From NCBI GenBank assembly GCA_930990665.1, contig CAKNQN010000007.1:27660-91659 (forward strand): a DNA stretch of 64,000 nt, written 5' to 3'. The notes below the pieces were generated by a model that ran no database searches, had not been told where the DNA came from, and saw only the letters and a list, made by a program, of their open reading frames with translations. A program made the position numbers and the translations under genes. This document shows, one piece after another, positions 25,676 to 34,698 of the stretch (positions are counted from its first letter, which is position 1; the number at the start of each line of letters is the position of its first letter). This DNA is from an uncultured Clostridia bacterium (GTDB lineage Bacteria > Bacillota > Clostridia > Christensenellales > Borkfalkiaceae).

Positions 25676-26869
25676 ATGGATTTTTCCTGTGAAAAGAGGG
25701 AGAAGCTGAAAAACGGCGCAAGCATGATCTCCTTTTGTGCGCCGCACCTGCACACGGTCGCTTTTTCCGTCGTGCTTCCCTTTGTTCCCGAGTATACGCC
25801 GGGGGTGTACCATCTGGTGGAGCATCTGTTTTTCGAGCGGGCGGGGGAGCGGCGTGCCGACGAGATCAATGCCGAAATGACCTCGCGCGGTTCGGAGATC
25901 GACGGGTATACGTCGGTCAGCTATATGTGTTTTCACTTTGTTTGCCGGCAGGAAGTTTTCCGTCCGCAGCTGCGGCTCCTGCATTCCATGCTGACCCAGC
26001 GCGAATACACGGAGGAGGATTTGCAGAAGGTCCTGCCCGTCATCCGCAACGAGATCTTCGAGAGCGATTTTTATGACGGCCGTGCGGGCGACGTCCTGTA
26101 CGATCTGTGGTTTGATTCCCGCTATTCGGGGTCCGTGCTCGGCGATTCGGGCATATTGGAAAATGTTGCCGACGAAGAGATCGCCTCCGCGCGCGAAAGC
26201 CTGTTTACAAAGGATATGTGCCTGTTTGTCGCCGGCAATTTCCAGGAGGAGGACGTGCGCGAAATTTACGATACGTTCGGGGAAATTCCGCTCAAAGAGC
26301 GGGAGATTCCGCCGGCACGCAAGGAGAAGCGGATCACTCGTCCGCTCAACCGTGTGGGCAGGGGAAGGGAATTGCAGGTCCTCGTGACCTATCATGTCGA
26401 GCGGGCGGACTATGAACTGAAAATGGCGGCGCACTGGCTGCGCAGCGCCCTTTTCGACGGGCTGGATGCCGCCGCTTTCCGCTATTTTGACGGAAAGGGA
26501 TTTCAGTTTTATTCCATTGACGGGAATTACAATATCCGCGGCGACGAGCTCATCTTTTCCTATCTGGTGCACATCGAGAAGGGAGACAAAAAATATTTTC
26601 TGCCCCTTGTCGACGGGTTTGAGCGCGCGGCGGAAAGGACGAATTTCGTGTCCCTCGTGCGGCCCTACCTGTATGAAAATCTCGTATTTCTGTTCGACAA
26701 TCCCGAAAGGCTGTGCGCGCATTACGTGGACGCCTGGCAGGATATGTCTGCGCCCGTCACACTGCAGGAAGAGGCGGAATTTTGCGGCTCGTTCACGGAC
26801 GAACAGCTCGCCGCCAACTGGGTGCGCATCGCGCGCTCGCTGCGCCGTGTCTTTCTGATCGGCAGATAA
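25676..26869 (+). CDS. M16-family zinc peptidase
   Basis: A 397-residue insulinase-fold protease. The inverted zinc motif HxxEH is HLVEH (His46, Glu49, His50). A third ligand Glu126 lies in VIRNEIFES, 76 residues on, which is the expected spacing, so the site looks intact. The C-terminal half is the second M16 domain (RGRELQVLVTYHVERADYELK...). It has no signal peptide. Firmicutes M16 proteins often come as an active/inactive pair; here there is only one, with its own promoter. Substrate unknown; peptide processing or turnover in the cytoplasm is likely. Confidence 0.85.
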   Translation: MDFSCEKREKLKNGASMISFCAPHLHTVAFSVVLPFVPEYTPGVYHLVEHLFFERAGERRADEINAEMTSRGSEIDGYTSVSYMCFHFVCRQEVFRPQLRLLHSMLTQREYTEEDLQKVLPVIRNEIFESDFYDGRAGDVLYDLWFDSRYSGSVLGDSGILENVADEEIASARESLFTKDMCLFVAGNFQEEDVREIYDTFGEIPLKEREIPPARKEKRITRPLNRVGRGRELQVLVTYHVERADYELKMAAHWLRSALFDGLDAAAFRYFDGKGFQFYSIDGNYNIRGDELIFSYLVHIEKGDKKYFLPLVDGFERAAERTNFVSLVRPYLYENLVFLFDNPERLCAHYVDAWQDMSAPVTLQEEAEFCGSFTDEQLAANWVRIARSLRRVFLIGR

Positions 26870-26885
26870 CATTTTTATAACAGCC

Positions 26886-26931
26886 AAGAAACAGCCGCCC
26901 GCAAGCGATCGCTTGCGGGCGGCTGTTTCTT
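26886..26931. terminator. 46-bp perfect palindrome, bidirectional terminator
   Basis: AAGAAACAGCCGCCCGCAAG continues to the centre CGATCG and mirrors exactly. It lies between the convergent M16 and MATE genes and carries T-rich arms for both strands. Confidence 0.85.
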
Positions 26932-26939
26932 GTCAGCGA

Positions 26940-28334
26940 TTAAGTATGATCATGGCTGGAAGGCGCATCGAACAGGCTTCCGGCGTTCTGCCGCCTTCTG
27001 AGGATGCGCGGGAAGACGATCGAAAACACGATGACGGCGAGGATCGCGCCGGCGATGTCTGCGGCGGGCTCCGCGTAAAATGCGGCCTGTACGCCCCAAA
27101 GCGCGGGGAACAGGAAGGTGCATCCGAGGTACACGACGATCTTGCGCGTCAGCGAAACGATGATCGCGTACTGCGGAAAGCCGAGACCCGTGAGCCCGTC
27201 GACAAAGGCGTAGGGAAGGGAAAGGGGGATCGCGCCGATCATGAACACGCGGATGCCCCATACGCTTTTTTCCGCGATCTCCGGCGTGGAGGTGAACAGC
27301 GATACGAAGGGCGCCGCGCACAGGAAGGAGAGGGCGGTCATCAGCGATGTGAAGGCGAGACAGAGGGAAAGGATATACTTTTCCGCTCTTTTGATGTGCC
27401 CGATGTTTTTGGCGCCGTAATTGTAGCTGAGAACGGGCTGCGAGCCGGTGCTGATGCCGAGCATGGGCAGCGTGACGAGCTGGAAAAAAGCCTGCACGAT
27501 GGTGGAAACGGTGATCTAGAAGTCGCCGTCTGCGCCGCCCCGCGCCTGCAGGACGGCATTGGTGGCGATGATGATCACGCTGTCCGTCGCCGCGATGAGA
27601 AAGGGAGCAAAGCCCAGTTTCATGATGCGGAGGAGGATCTTGCCGTCCGGGCGGGAGAACCCGAGGCGGATCGCGGCGCGTCTGCGGCAGAGGAACAGGA
27701 CGGCGAGCAGACAGGAAAAGAACTGCGAAAGCACGGTCGCGAGCGCCGCGCCCGCCGTGTCCATATGTAAGGCGAAGATAAAGAGGGGATCAAGCGCGAT
27801 GTTCGCCGCCGCGCCCGTGAGGGCCGCGAGCATCGCGACGCCCGAATAGCCCTGCGCGGTGATGTACTGGCTGAGGCCCATCGTGAGGATGGGAAAAACA
27901 GAGCCGGCCGCATAGATCAGAAGGTAGCGGCGGGCGTACCCGTAGGTGGTCCCGCTTGCGCCGAAGGTCATGAGTATGGGTCGTTCAAAGAGCAGGACGA
28001 TCGCCGTCACAAAGAGCGCCACCGCTACGAGTGCATAGAGTGCGTTGGATAGAATGCTCTTTGCCTGGTCTTCCCGTTTTTCGCCCATGGCCATCGCAAA
28101 CAGGGGAGCGCCGCCGATTCCGACCAGGAAAGAGAAAGAGGAAATGAGCGTGGCGATGGGGGCGCACACGCCCACCGCCGCGAGCGCATCGTCCCCGATC
28201 GCGGGGATGTTTCCCACGAACAGCCGGTCGACGACAGAATACAGTACGTTGATGAACTGCGCTGCCATGGCGGGTAAAACCAGTCGGAGCACCGAACGGA
28301 ATATTTTGTTGCTGCCCAGGTCAGGAGCTCGCAT
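26940..28334 (-). pseudogene. MATE-family multidrug/Na+ antiporter gene interrupted by one in-frame TAG
   Basis: Reading through a single TAG (27516-27518) gives one continuous MATE protein of about 464 residues. It has about twelve helices starting IFRSVLRLVLPAMAAQFINVLYSVVDRLFVG and a second-half motif LPMLGISTGSQPVLSYNYGAKN. Both halves share one frame with no indel. The stop falls at GADGDF*ITVSTIVQ, where MATE proteins normally carry an aromatic residue, so TAG probably replaces TAC, TAT or TGG. The start ATG 28334 has GGAGAG seven bases upstream. TAG ends other genes here (ddl, the Amidase_6 gene), so recoding is unlikely. This is a recent nonsense mutation or an assembly error. Confidence 0.85.
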
Positions 28335-28463
28335 CTTTGCACTCTCCGAAAAGACGAAATCCCGGCGGATACCCCGCCGGCGCAAGGTATTATAGCACGG
28401 GTCGGCGGAAAGTCAAAGCGGTTTCGGCCTGCGCCCGAAAAATTTTTCGCGGCTGCGGTTTTG

Positions 28464-28492
28464 TTGTAAAAAAAGCGGGTTCGTGCTATAAT
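28464..28492 (+). promoter_or_regulatory. Promoter of the ybaK-clc operon
   Basis: TTGTAA, 17 bases, TATAAT. Confidence 0.85.
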
Positions 28493-28537
28493 AGGAAAGA
28501 AAACTGAGCGGACAGAGCTCCGCTGCGGGAGATGGGT

Positions 28538-29020
28538 ATGGACAAGACCAATGCCATGCGTCTTCTGGACGCAAAGAAGATCAAATACGAGAGTTACACC
28601 TATTCCCCGACCATCACGGACGGGGAAGAAGTGGCGAAGATGCTGGGCGAAGATGCGCGTGCCGTATTCAAAACGCTTGTCACGGTTTCGGACAAGAATG
28701 AACATTTTGTGTTCTGTGTGCCCGTCTGCTCCTCGCTCGATCTGAAAAAGGCGGCCAAGGCGGCGGGCGCCAAGTCGGTGGCGATGATCCGCCAACGCGA
28801 CCTGGAGCCGCTCACCGGTTACATTCACGGCGGATGTTCGCCTGTCGGCATGAAAAAGCGTTTCCGCACCTTCCTTGACGAGAGCGCGCGGGAGCACGAT
28901 GCTATCTACGTCAGTGCGGGCAAGGTCGGCATGCAGATGAAAGTTTCTCCCGCAGATCTCGCTTCGTATGTGAACGGGGTATTTTGTCCCCTTGCCTCGG
29001 AGGCGGAAGATGCGCGATGA
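28538..29020 (+). CDS. ybaK: Cys-tRNA(Pro)/Cys-tRNA(Cys) deacylase, YbaK type
   Basis: A 160-residue YbaK/EbsC-fold editing protein: MDKTNAMRLLDAKKIKYESYTY, ARAVFKTLVTVSDKNEHFVFCVPVCSSLDLKKAAKAAGAKSVAM and GGCSPVGMKKRFRTFLDE are typical. It clears mischarged Cys-tRNA(Pro). ATG 28538 is six bases after GGGAG; ATG 28532 overlaps that spacing. It overlaps the CLC gene by eleven bases. Confidence 0.93.
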   Translation: MDKTNAMRLLDAKKIKYESYTYSPTITDGEEVAKMLGEDARAVFKTLVTVSDKNEHFVFCVPVCSSLDLKKAAKAAGAKSVAMIRQRDLEPLTGYIHGGCSPVGMKKRFRTFLDESAREHDAIYVSAGKVGMQMKVSPADLASYVNGVFCPLASEAEDAR

Positions 29021-30326
29021 GGGTTTGAAAGGGGGCGCGCGCCGCTTCGGAATGCATGTGGGCGAAGTGGCGGCGTATGCGCTGGCGGGCACGGCGGCGG
29101 GCCTGTTTATCGGCGCGGCCGTGGGGATCTTCGGGCTCGGCGTGGAGTATTTTTCCGGGCTGGGCGCGTCGCATTTCTCCCTCTATGTCTGGTTTTTGCC
29201 GCTGGCGGGACTTTTCAGCGTCTTTATGCTCCGCCGCTTCGGCGGAAAAGGCGGGATCGGCATGGGAGCCGCCTTCCGCGCCAGCCGCGGCGAAGAAAAG
29301 GGATTTCCGCTCCGCAACGCCCTCTTTCAGTATGCGGGCACCTGGTCGGCGCACCTGTTCTGCGCGAGCGTGGGCCGGGAGGGGGCGGCGATCCAGATCG
29401 GCGCCGCCATCGGCGGAGAACTGGGCAGGACACTGCGCCTTCGCGGGGCGGATAAGATCCTGATCGTGGCGGGCATGGCGGCGGGCTTTTCGGCGCTGTT
29501 CGGCACGCCCGTCTGCGCCCTGTTTTTTGCTTTGGAAGTCACCGTGGTCGGCGGCGTGCGCATGCGCGCGCTGACGGCGTCCGCCTTCGCTTCCTTTTCG
29601 GCGTACTTTCTTTCCCGCCTCTGCGGCGGGGAGGAGTCCCTTTCCCTCGCGGTCGAAGTGCCCGCTTTCACGGCCGCTTCGCTGCCAGCCCTCGTCGCGG
29701 TGGGCGCAGCCTGCGGGATCGCCGGCCTTCTCTTCTGCGTACTGCGAAAGGCCGCGAGCCGGTTTTTCCGTTTTTCCGTGAAAAACGCCTATCTCCGCGT
29801 CGCTGCGGCGGGCGTGTTGCTTTCCTGTCTCTTGTTTCTGACCCGAGGCAGATATGCGGGGCTCGGCACCAACCTGGTCGGCATCGCCCTCTCGGGCGGA
29901 AAGGTGTACGCCTTCGACTGGATCGTCAAGATCCTCTTTACGGCCGTGACCCTTTCCGTCGGCTTTTTGGGCGGAGAGGTCACCACCTTCTTTGCGGCGG
30001 GCGCCTGCCTGGGCGCCGCGCTCGGCGCGCCGCTCGGCATGGATCCCGCCTTCGCTGCCTGCCTGGGATATGCCGCCGTCTTCGGCGCCGCCACGAATAC
30101 CCTGCTCGCGCCCATTCTCCTGTGCGCGGAGGTGTTCGGAGTCTCTCTCCTGCCGCAGGCGGCCGTCGTCTGCGTGATGGCCTATCTGTTCAATTTCGGA
30201 CATTCCGTCTACAACCAGCGCATCCGCGAGGACATCGTCCTGCATTTTGTGCGCAGCATCGGCATGCGCCGCGAGGAGCTCCCCCTGCAGGGCAAGCTGT
30301 ACGGAAGAAATCCTTTGCTTCCCTGA
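29010..30326 (+). CDS. CLC-family channel/antiporter, probably the fluoride-type (CLC-F)
   Basis: A 438-residue CLC protein with about twelve helices. The gating-glutamate motif is GREGAAIQIG (about residues 121-130). The later helix-N-type motif is GGEVTTFFAAGACLG, and GRYAGLGTNLVG precedes it. The first selectivity segment reads GGIGMGAAFRA, with Met where chloride CLCs have the GSGIP Ser. These departures, especially Met and GGEVT, are features I associate with bacterial fluoride/proton antiporters. No fluoride riboswitch is seen in front of ybaK. ATG 29010 follows GGAGGCGGAAG. The alternative is a chloride CLC of unusual type. Confidence 0.8.
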   Translation: MRDEGLKGGARRFGMHVGEVAAYALAGTAAGLFIGAAVGIFGLGVEYFSGLGASHFSLYVWFLPLAGLFSVFMLRRFGGKGGIGMGAAFRASRGEEKGFPLRNALFQYAGTWSAHLFCASVGREGAAIQIGAAIGGELGRTLRLRGADKILIVAGMAAGFSALFGTPVCALFFALEVTVVGGVRMRALTASAFASFSAYFLSRLCGGEESLSLAVEVPAFTAASLPALVAVGAACGIAGLLFCVLRKAASRFFRFSVKNAYLRVAAAGVLLSCLLFLTRGRYAGLGTNLVGIALSGGKVYAFDWIVKILFTAVTLSVGFLGGEVTTFFAAGACLGAALGAPLGMDPAFAACLGYAAVFGAATNTLLAPILLCAEVFGVSLLPQAAVVCVMAYLFNFGHSVYNQRIREDIVLHFVRSIGMRREELPLQGKLYGRNPLLP

Positions 30327-30413
30327 AATCACGTGTCCGTAAGAAAGGGCCGCCTTTTCCTTTTCGCGGCGACAAAATGACATGGCGGAAGTCTCTTTTG
30401 CGATGTTAGAGTA

Positions 30414-30595
30414 TGTCCGCGTGCAGCCGACAGGTGTCCGCGTGCGCCATATACGGGCCTGTGGTGGGCCGACAGATGTCCGCGGGCGGCCGACACATAC
30501 CCTCGAGCGGTAAATATATGCCCCGCGTGCGTTGACACACGCCACGCCTCGTGTGTGGACGATACACGCGCCCCGCGTGCGGCTGAAACAGGTTT
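30414..30595. repeat. Degenerate GC-rich tandem repeat, units about 21-24 bp and multiples
   Basis: Copies of (T/C)CCGCG(T/G)GCGGCCGACA recur at about 30414, 30434, 30476, 30519 and 30571, separated by drifted units. Translation of the minus strand shows a crude eight-residue periodicity. No gene is supported in 30327-30650. Confidence 0.7.
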
Positions 30596-30650
30596 TTGAC
30601 GCGGAGGCAGGAGAAGAAAAGGGCAATCGGTTGTTTTTCGGGCGTTTTGA

Positions 30651-30679
30651 TTGCATTTGCCGCCGTTTTCGTGTATAAT
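30651..30679 (+). promoter_or_regulatory. Promoter of tilS, apparently leaderless
   Basis: TTGCAT, 17 bases, TATAAT. Only six bases separate the -10 from the tilS ATG, so transcription should start at or next to the start codon. Confidence 0.78.
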
Positions 30680-30685
30680 TCTGGT

Positions 30686-32068
30686 ATGAAGATCGATCTG
30701 ACGGCGCTTCGTGGCAAGCGCGTATGCGTCGCTGTGTCGGGCGGCGGCGATTCGGTCGCGCTGTTGCATTGCCTTGCGGCGCAAGCGGCGGAAGAGGATA
30801 TAGTGCTGAGTGCGGTCAATGTGGAACACGGCATCCGCGGCGAGAGTTCGCGCGCGGACACGGAATTTGTCCGCGCGCTCTGTGCAAGGCTGGGTTTGCC
30901 GCTGTACTGTTTTTCGGTGGACGTGCCTGCGCTTGCCCGCACGGCGGGCGAAGGGGTGGAAGAGGCGGCGCGGAAGGCGCGCTACCGTATCTTTCTCGAT
31001 CTGTTGCGCCGGGATAAGGCGGATGTGATCGCCACGGCGCATCACGCGGGAGACAATGCCGAGAGCGTCCTATTCAACCTCTTCCGCGGGGCGTCGCTCA
31101 CAGGGGCGGGGGGCATCCGCTCCTTTGTGCCGGCCGAAAGCCTGGCATATCTTTTTCCTTCCGAAGAAAGCGGTCCTGCGCTTGCAGGCAAGGGGATCGC
31201 GCGGCCGCTGCTCGGGGTGAGCAAGCGGGAAATTCTGCGCTATCTGTATGAAAATTCCCTCGAATGGCGGGAAGACGAGAGCAATGCCGACGCCGCCTAT
31301 TCCCGCAACTTTTTGCGGAGGGAGATCCTTGCGCCCGCGCGGGGACGTTTCCCTGCACTGGACAGGGCATTGTACGATTTTTCCCGCGCGGCCCGCGAGG
31401 ATGACGAGTACCTTTACGGGCTCGCCCGTGCCTGTCTGGAAGAGGGTGAGGTGTGTTTTGTTTCGGAAGATGCGCCCGGGCCCCTCTTCGGGCGCGCCTG
31501 CGTGCTCGCTCTGCGCAGTCTCGGGGTCCGAGAAGACTATTCGGCGCGAAATATCGCCGATCTCCGCGCTCTGGCGAAGGGGGAAAACGGCGGCGCCGTG
31601 CACCTTCCGGGCGGCATTGTCGCCCGCCGCGAATACGGCAGGATCTCTTTTTCCCGCCCCGCGCCGTCGCAAGTTTCCCGCGAGGTGCCGTTCGGGGAGG
31701 GAGAGTTCGCATTTTGCAACTACGTCGTGCAGGTTTTTCGCACAGACGAGCCCGCCTTCGGCGAGAAAGGTACGTTGTTTCTGGACGCGGACAAACTCCC
31801 CGCGGGGGCAGTTTTCCGCCTCAGAAGGGAAGGGGACGTCTTTGAAAAATTCGGCGGAGGAAGGAAAAAGCTGAAGGAGTTTTTCATCGATCGGAAGATC
31901 CCGCAAAGGGTGCGCGGCTCTCTGCCCGTGCTCGCCTGCGGCCAAGAGATCTTTGCCGTCTGCGGCGCAGAGATCTCCGAAAAGGTCAGGATCGATAAAA
32001 ATACAAAAAATATATTCGCGATAAAACTAGCGGAAAAAGGAGAATCTTACAAATGCATCAGGACGTAG
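30686..32068 (+). CDS. tilS: tRNA(Ile)-lysidine synthase
   Basis: A 460-residue N-type ATP pyrophosphatase that makes lysidine at C34 of tRNA-Ile(CAU). The PP-loop is [18 protein letters not shown], followed by [19 protein letters not shown] and [20 protein letters not shown]. The [14 protein letters not shown] region and C-terminal TilS_C domain ([33 protein letters not shown]) are present. ATG 30686 has no ribosome binding site and lies at the expected transcription start. The ORF-track start at 30596 would read through the promoter. It overlaps hpt by 16 bases; tilS-hpt is a standard pairing. Confidence 0.95.
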   Translation: MKIDLTALRGKRVCVAVSGGGDSVALLHCLAAQAAEEDIVLSAVNVEHGIRGESSRADTEFVRALCARLGLPLYCFSVDVPALARTAGEGVEEAARKARYRIFLDLLRRDKADVIATAHHAGDNAESVLFNLFRGASLTGAGGIRSFVPAESLAYLFPSEESGPALAGKGIARPLLGVSKREILRYLYENSLEWREDESNADAAYSRNFLRREILAPARGRFPALDRALYDFSRAAREDDEYLYGLARACLEEGEVCFVSEDAPGPLFGRACVLALRSLGVREDYSARNIADLRALAKGENGGAVHLPGGIVARREYGRISFSRPAPSQVSREVPFGEGEFAFCNYVVQVFRTDEPAFGEKGTLFLDADKLPAGAVFRLRREGDVFEKFGGGRKKLKEFFIDRKIPQRVRGSLPVLACGQEIFAVCGAEISEKVRIDKNTKNIFAIKLAEKGESYKCIRT

Positions 32069-32592
32069 AGAGCATCATGTTCTCAAAAGAACAGATCGCC
32101 GCGCGCATTGCCGAACTTGCCGCCACGCTCGATCAGGATTATGCGGGCAAGAGACCGCTCATGGTCGGGATATTGAAGGGGAGTGTCATGTTTTACGCAG
32201 ACCTTCTTCGCGCGATGACTATACCCTTGGAAATGGATTTCATGGCCATCTCTTCTTACGGGGCGGGCGCGAAATCTTCCGGCGAAGTCAAGCTCATCAA
32301 GGACCTCGACCGCAAGATCGAGGGCAGGCACGTGATCATCGTGGAGGACATCATCGATTCCGGCTATACCCTTTCTTACCTCAAACGCATGCTGTATTCG
32401 CGCAAACCCGAGTCGGTCAAGATCTGCGCCCTGCTCGACAAATACAGCCGCCGTTCGGTACCCATCGAGGCGGACTACAAGGGTTTCGACTGCGCCGATG
32501 AATTTGTCGTGGGCTTCGGCCTGGACTACGCCGAACGCTATCGCAATCTGCCCTACATAGGTATTCTCAAACGCAGCGTCTATGAGAAGTAA
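32053..32592 (+). CDS. hpt: Hypoxanthine phosphoribosyltransferase
   Basis: A 179-residue purine salvage enzyme. The PRPP-binding motif is [31 protein letters not shown] and the flexible loop [13 protein letters not shown] are typical. It makes IMP and GMP from free bases. ATG 32053 follows AAAGGAGAA by eight bases within the end of tilS. Confidence 0.96.
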   Translation: MHQDVESIMFSKEQIAARIAELAATLDQDYAGKRPLMVGILKGSVMFYADLLRAMTIPLEMDFMAISSYGAGAKSSGEVKLIKDLDRKIEGRHVIIVEDIIDSGYTLSYLKRMLYSRKPESVKICALLDKYSRRSVPIEADYKGFDCADEFVVGFGLDYAERYRNLPYIGILKRSVYEK

Positions 32593-32612
32593 TACCAGCG
32601 CAAGCGTGGAAA

Positions 32613-32650
32613 AAGCGCCCTGCGTTCCGTTTCAGGAACGCAGGGCGCTT
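32613..32650 (+). terminator. Intrinsic terminator after hpt
   Basis: GCGCCCTGCGTTCC / GGAACGCAGGGCGC stem with loop GTTTCA, flanked by AAAA and TTTCGGTTT. Confidence 0.85.
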
Positions 32651-32800
32651 TCGGTTTATCTGTTGTAAAGTTGTTCGGAAAAGTCAGCCGCTTCCGACAT
32701 ATTCTGCGGCGTGGTCGGCGCCCAACAGGACGCTTTCGGTTAAGTTCCGGCAAGGGTCGTTGGACAAAGCATGCGCAGTGCTGAAAAGGTCTGTTTCGGA

Positions 32801-33907
32801 TCAGCGGAGGCCTTCGCTTTTGCACAGGCGGAAGGCCGCGGCGATCACTTTATCCATGTCGTAGTACTTGTATTCGCCGAGCCGTCCGCCGAACAGGACG
32901 TCCGGCCGGCTCTTTTTGAGATCGTCGTATGCGGCGGAGAGGCTTGCGTTTTTCTCGTCGTTGACGGGATAATAGGCCTCCATGCCTTCGCGGTATTCGG
33001 CGGGATATTCGCGCGTGATGATCGTTTTCGGCTGCTTTCCGAAATTGAAATGTTTGTGCTCGATGATGCGCGTGTAGGGCACTTCGGCGGCGGTGTAATT
33101 GATCACGGCGTTGCCCTGGAAATCGGGTATGTCCAGCGTTTCCGTCTCAAAACGGAGGGAACGGTATTCCAGTTTTCCGAGACTGTATCCGAAAAATTCG
33201 TCCGCCTTGCCTGTGTAGACGATCTTGCCGAAGGTGTCCTGCGTATTTTTGATGAAGTCGAAATAATCGGTGTTCAGGAGTATTTTCGCGCCTGCAAACA
33301 TTCTTTCCGCCATGGCGGTGTAGCCGTCGCAGGGAATGCCCTGGTATTTGTCGTTGAAGTAGTTGTCGTCGTAGGTAAAGCGGAGGGGAAGTCTGCGGAT
33401 GATGAAGGCGGGCAGACGGTCGCAGGGCCGTCCCCACTGTTTTTCGGTGTACCCCTTGACGAGGGTTTCGTACACGTCCCTCCCGACGAGGCTGATCGCC
33501 TGTTCTTCGAGGTTTTCCGGCTGTTTCCCGCCCAGACAGGCGCGCTGCGAATCGATGATCGCTTGCGCCTCTTCCGGCGTCTTCACGCCCCAGAGCGCCT
33601 CGAATGTATACATATTGAAGGGCATGCTGAACAACTTTCCGCGGAAGTTTGCCTTTACGCGGTTGATAAATCCGTTGAAGGCGGCGAAGCGGTTCACATA
33701 CTGCCAGACCTCTTCGTCGGAGGTGTGAAAGATATGCGCACCGTAGACGTGCACGTCGATCCCTTCCCGCTTTTCGGTATAGATGTTGCCGCCGATGTGC
33801 CCGCGGCGTTCGATCACGAGGCAGGTCTTGCCCGCTCGCAGCGCATGTTCGGCAACGACTGCGTTGGTCAGCCCTGCGCCGACAAGCAGATAATCGTAAT
33901 GAGCCAT
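32801..33907 (-). CDS. glf: UDP-galactopyranose mutase
   Basis: A 368-residue flavoprotein that converts UDP-galactopyranose to UDP-galactofuranose. The dinucleotide-binding start is YDYLLVGAGLTNAVVAE (Leu-Thr where many have Phe-Gly), then ERRGHIGGNIYTE. The Glf signatures HVYGAHIFHTSDEEVWQYVN, KGYTEKQWGRPCDRLP, and ITREYPAEYREGMEAYYPVND are present. It is the last gene of the minus-strand surface-glycan operon, implying a galactofuranose-containing polymer. Confidence 0.96.
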   Translation of the reverse strand: MAHYDYLLVGAGLTNAVVAEHALRAGKTCLVIERRGHIGGNIYTEKREGIDVHVYGAHIFHTSDEEVWQYVNRFAAFNGFINRVKANFRGKLFSMPFNMYTFEALWGVKTPEEAQAIIDSQRACLGGKQPENLEEQAISLVGRDVYETLVKGYTEKQWGRPCDRLPAFIIRRLPLRFTYDDNYFNDKYQGIPCDGYTAMAERMFAGAKILLNTDYFDFIKNTQDTFGKIVYTGKADEFFGYSLGKLEYRSLRFETETLDIPDFQGNAVINYTAAEVPYTRIIEHKHFNFGKQPKTIITREYPAEYREGMEAYYPVNDEKNASLSAAYDDLKKSRPDVLFGGRLGEYKYYDMDKVIAAAFRLCKSEGLR

Positions 33908-33926
33908 AGTACTCCCTAGGCCGCCG

Positions 33927-34691
33927 TCATTGGGCGGGTTGCATCATGGATTGTTTGTAGCGTTCGAAGATACTTTTTACGTCGCCGTCGGCGATCATGT
34001 GTCCGCGCTCGATCCAGATGGCGCGGTCGCACAGGCTTTCCACCACATCGCTGTGGGAAACGATGAGGAAGGTCAGCCCTTTGGCGCGCAGTTCTTCCAA
34101 CTTTTTGTAACATTTCTGCTGGAAAGCGATGTCGCCCACGGCGAGGATCTCGTCGATGAGCATGATCTCGGAATCCATGTTGATGGCGATGGAAAAGCCG
34201 AGCCGCGCGAGCATACCCGAAGAATAGGTCTTGACGGGGGAGTAGATAAAGTCGCCAAGTTCGGCAAATTCCAAGATGTTGTCCAGTTTTTCGTCGATCT
34301 CTTTTTTTGTGTAGCCGAGGATGGCGGCGTTGAGGTAGATGTTTTCCATGCCCGTGGCATTGCCGTCAAAGCCCGCTCCCAGCTGCAGGAGGGGGGAGAT
34401 CCTTCCGTAAGCTTTTGCATAGCCTTCCGTCGGTTTGAGGATGCCCGAAACGATCTTCAGGAGAGTGGATTTTCCCACGCCGTTGCGGCCGATCAGCGCC
34501 ACCGCCTCGCCGCGGTGCACGGTGAAATCGATGTGTTCGAGGCAGACGAATTTTTCCCGTTTGAGATCCCCTCTGAAGGCGCGCACGACCAGCTCTTTGA
34601 GGGAGTCTACGCCCACTTCGTATTTGGTGAATTTCATGGTCACGTCGCGCACTTCCAAAAGCACGTCCGACCTTTCTGCAGCTTCTGTCAT
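33927..34691 (-). CDS. Polysaccharide-export ABC transporter ATP-binding protein (Wzt/TagH type)
   Basis: A 254-residue ATPase. Walker A LIGRNGVGKSTLLK; Q-loop LQLGAGFDGNATG; signature TYSSGMLARLGFSI; Walker B IMLIDEILAVGD; H-loop IVSHSD. The tyrosine/Ala-rich YGRISPLLQLGAGF is typical of O-antigen and teichoic-acid exporters. It lacks the extra C-terminal sugar-binding domain of some Wzt proteins. ATG 34691 is five bases after GAGG; GTG 34697 is also possible. It partners the ABC-2 permease encoded just upstream. Confidence 0.93.
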   Translation of the reverse strand: MTEAAERSDVLLEVRDVTMKFTKYEVGVDSLKELVVRAFRGDLKREKFVCLEHIDFTVHRGEAVALIGRNGVGKSTLLKIVSGILKPTEGYAKAYGRISPLLQLGAGFDGNATGMENIYLNAAILGYTKKEIDEKLDNILEFAELGDFIYSPVKTYSSGMLARLGFSIAINMDSEIMLIDEILAVGDIAFQQKCYKKLEELRAKGLTFLIVSHSDVVESLCDRAIWIERGHMIADGDVKSIFERYKQSMMQPAQ

Positions 34692-34698
34692 ATCCACC

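Noticed and set aside
27516-27518. Recoded TAG (amber as sense codon)
   Set aside because: TAG terminates ddl and the Amidase_6 gene in this window, so general recoding is not supported.
28493-28537. Fluoride riboswitch before the ybaK-CLC operon
   Set aside because: The short leader lacks the crcB-motif core.
28911-30656. 581-residue minus-strand ORF
   Set aside because: Antisense of the CLC gene continued through the tandem repeat; no domain.
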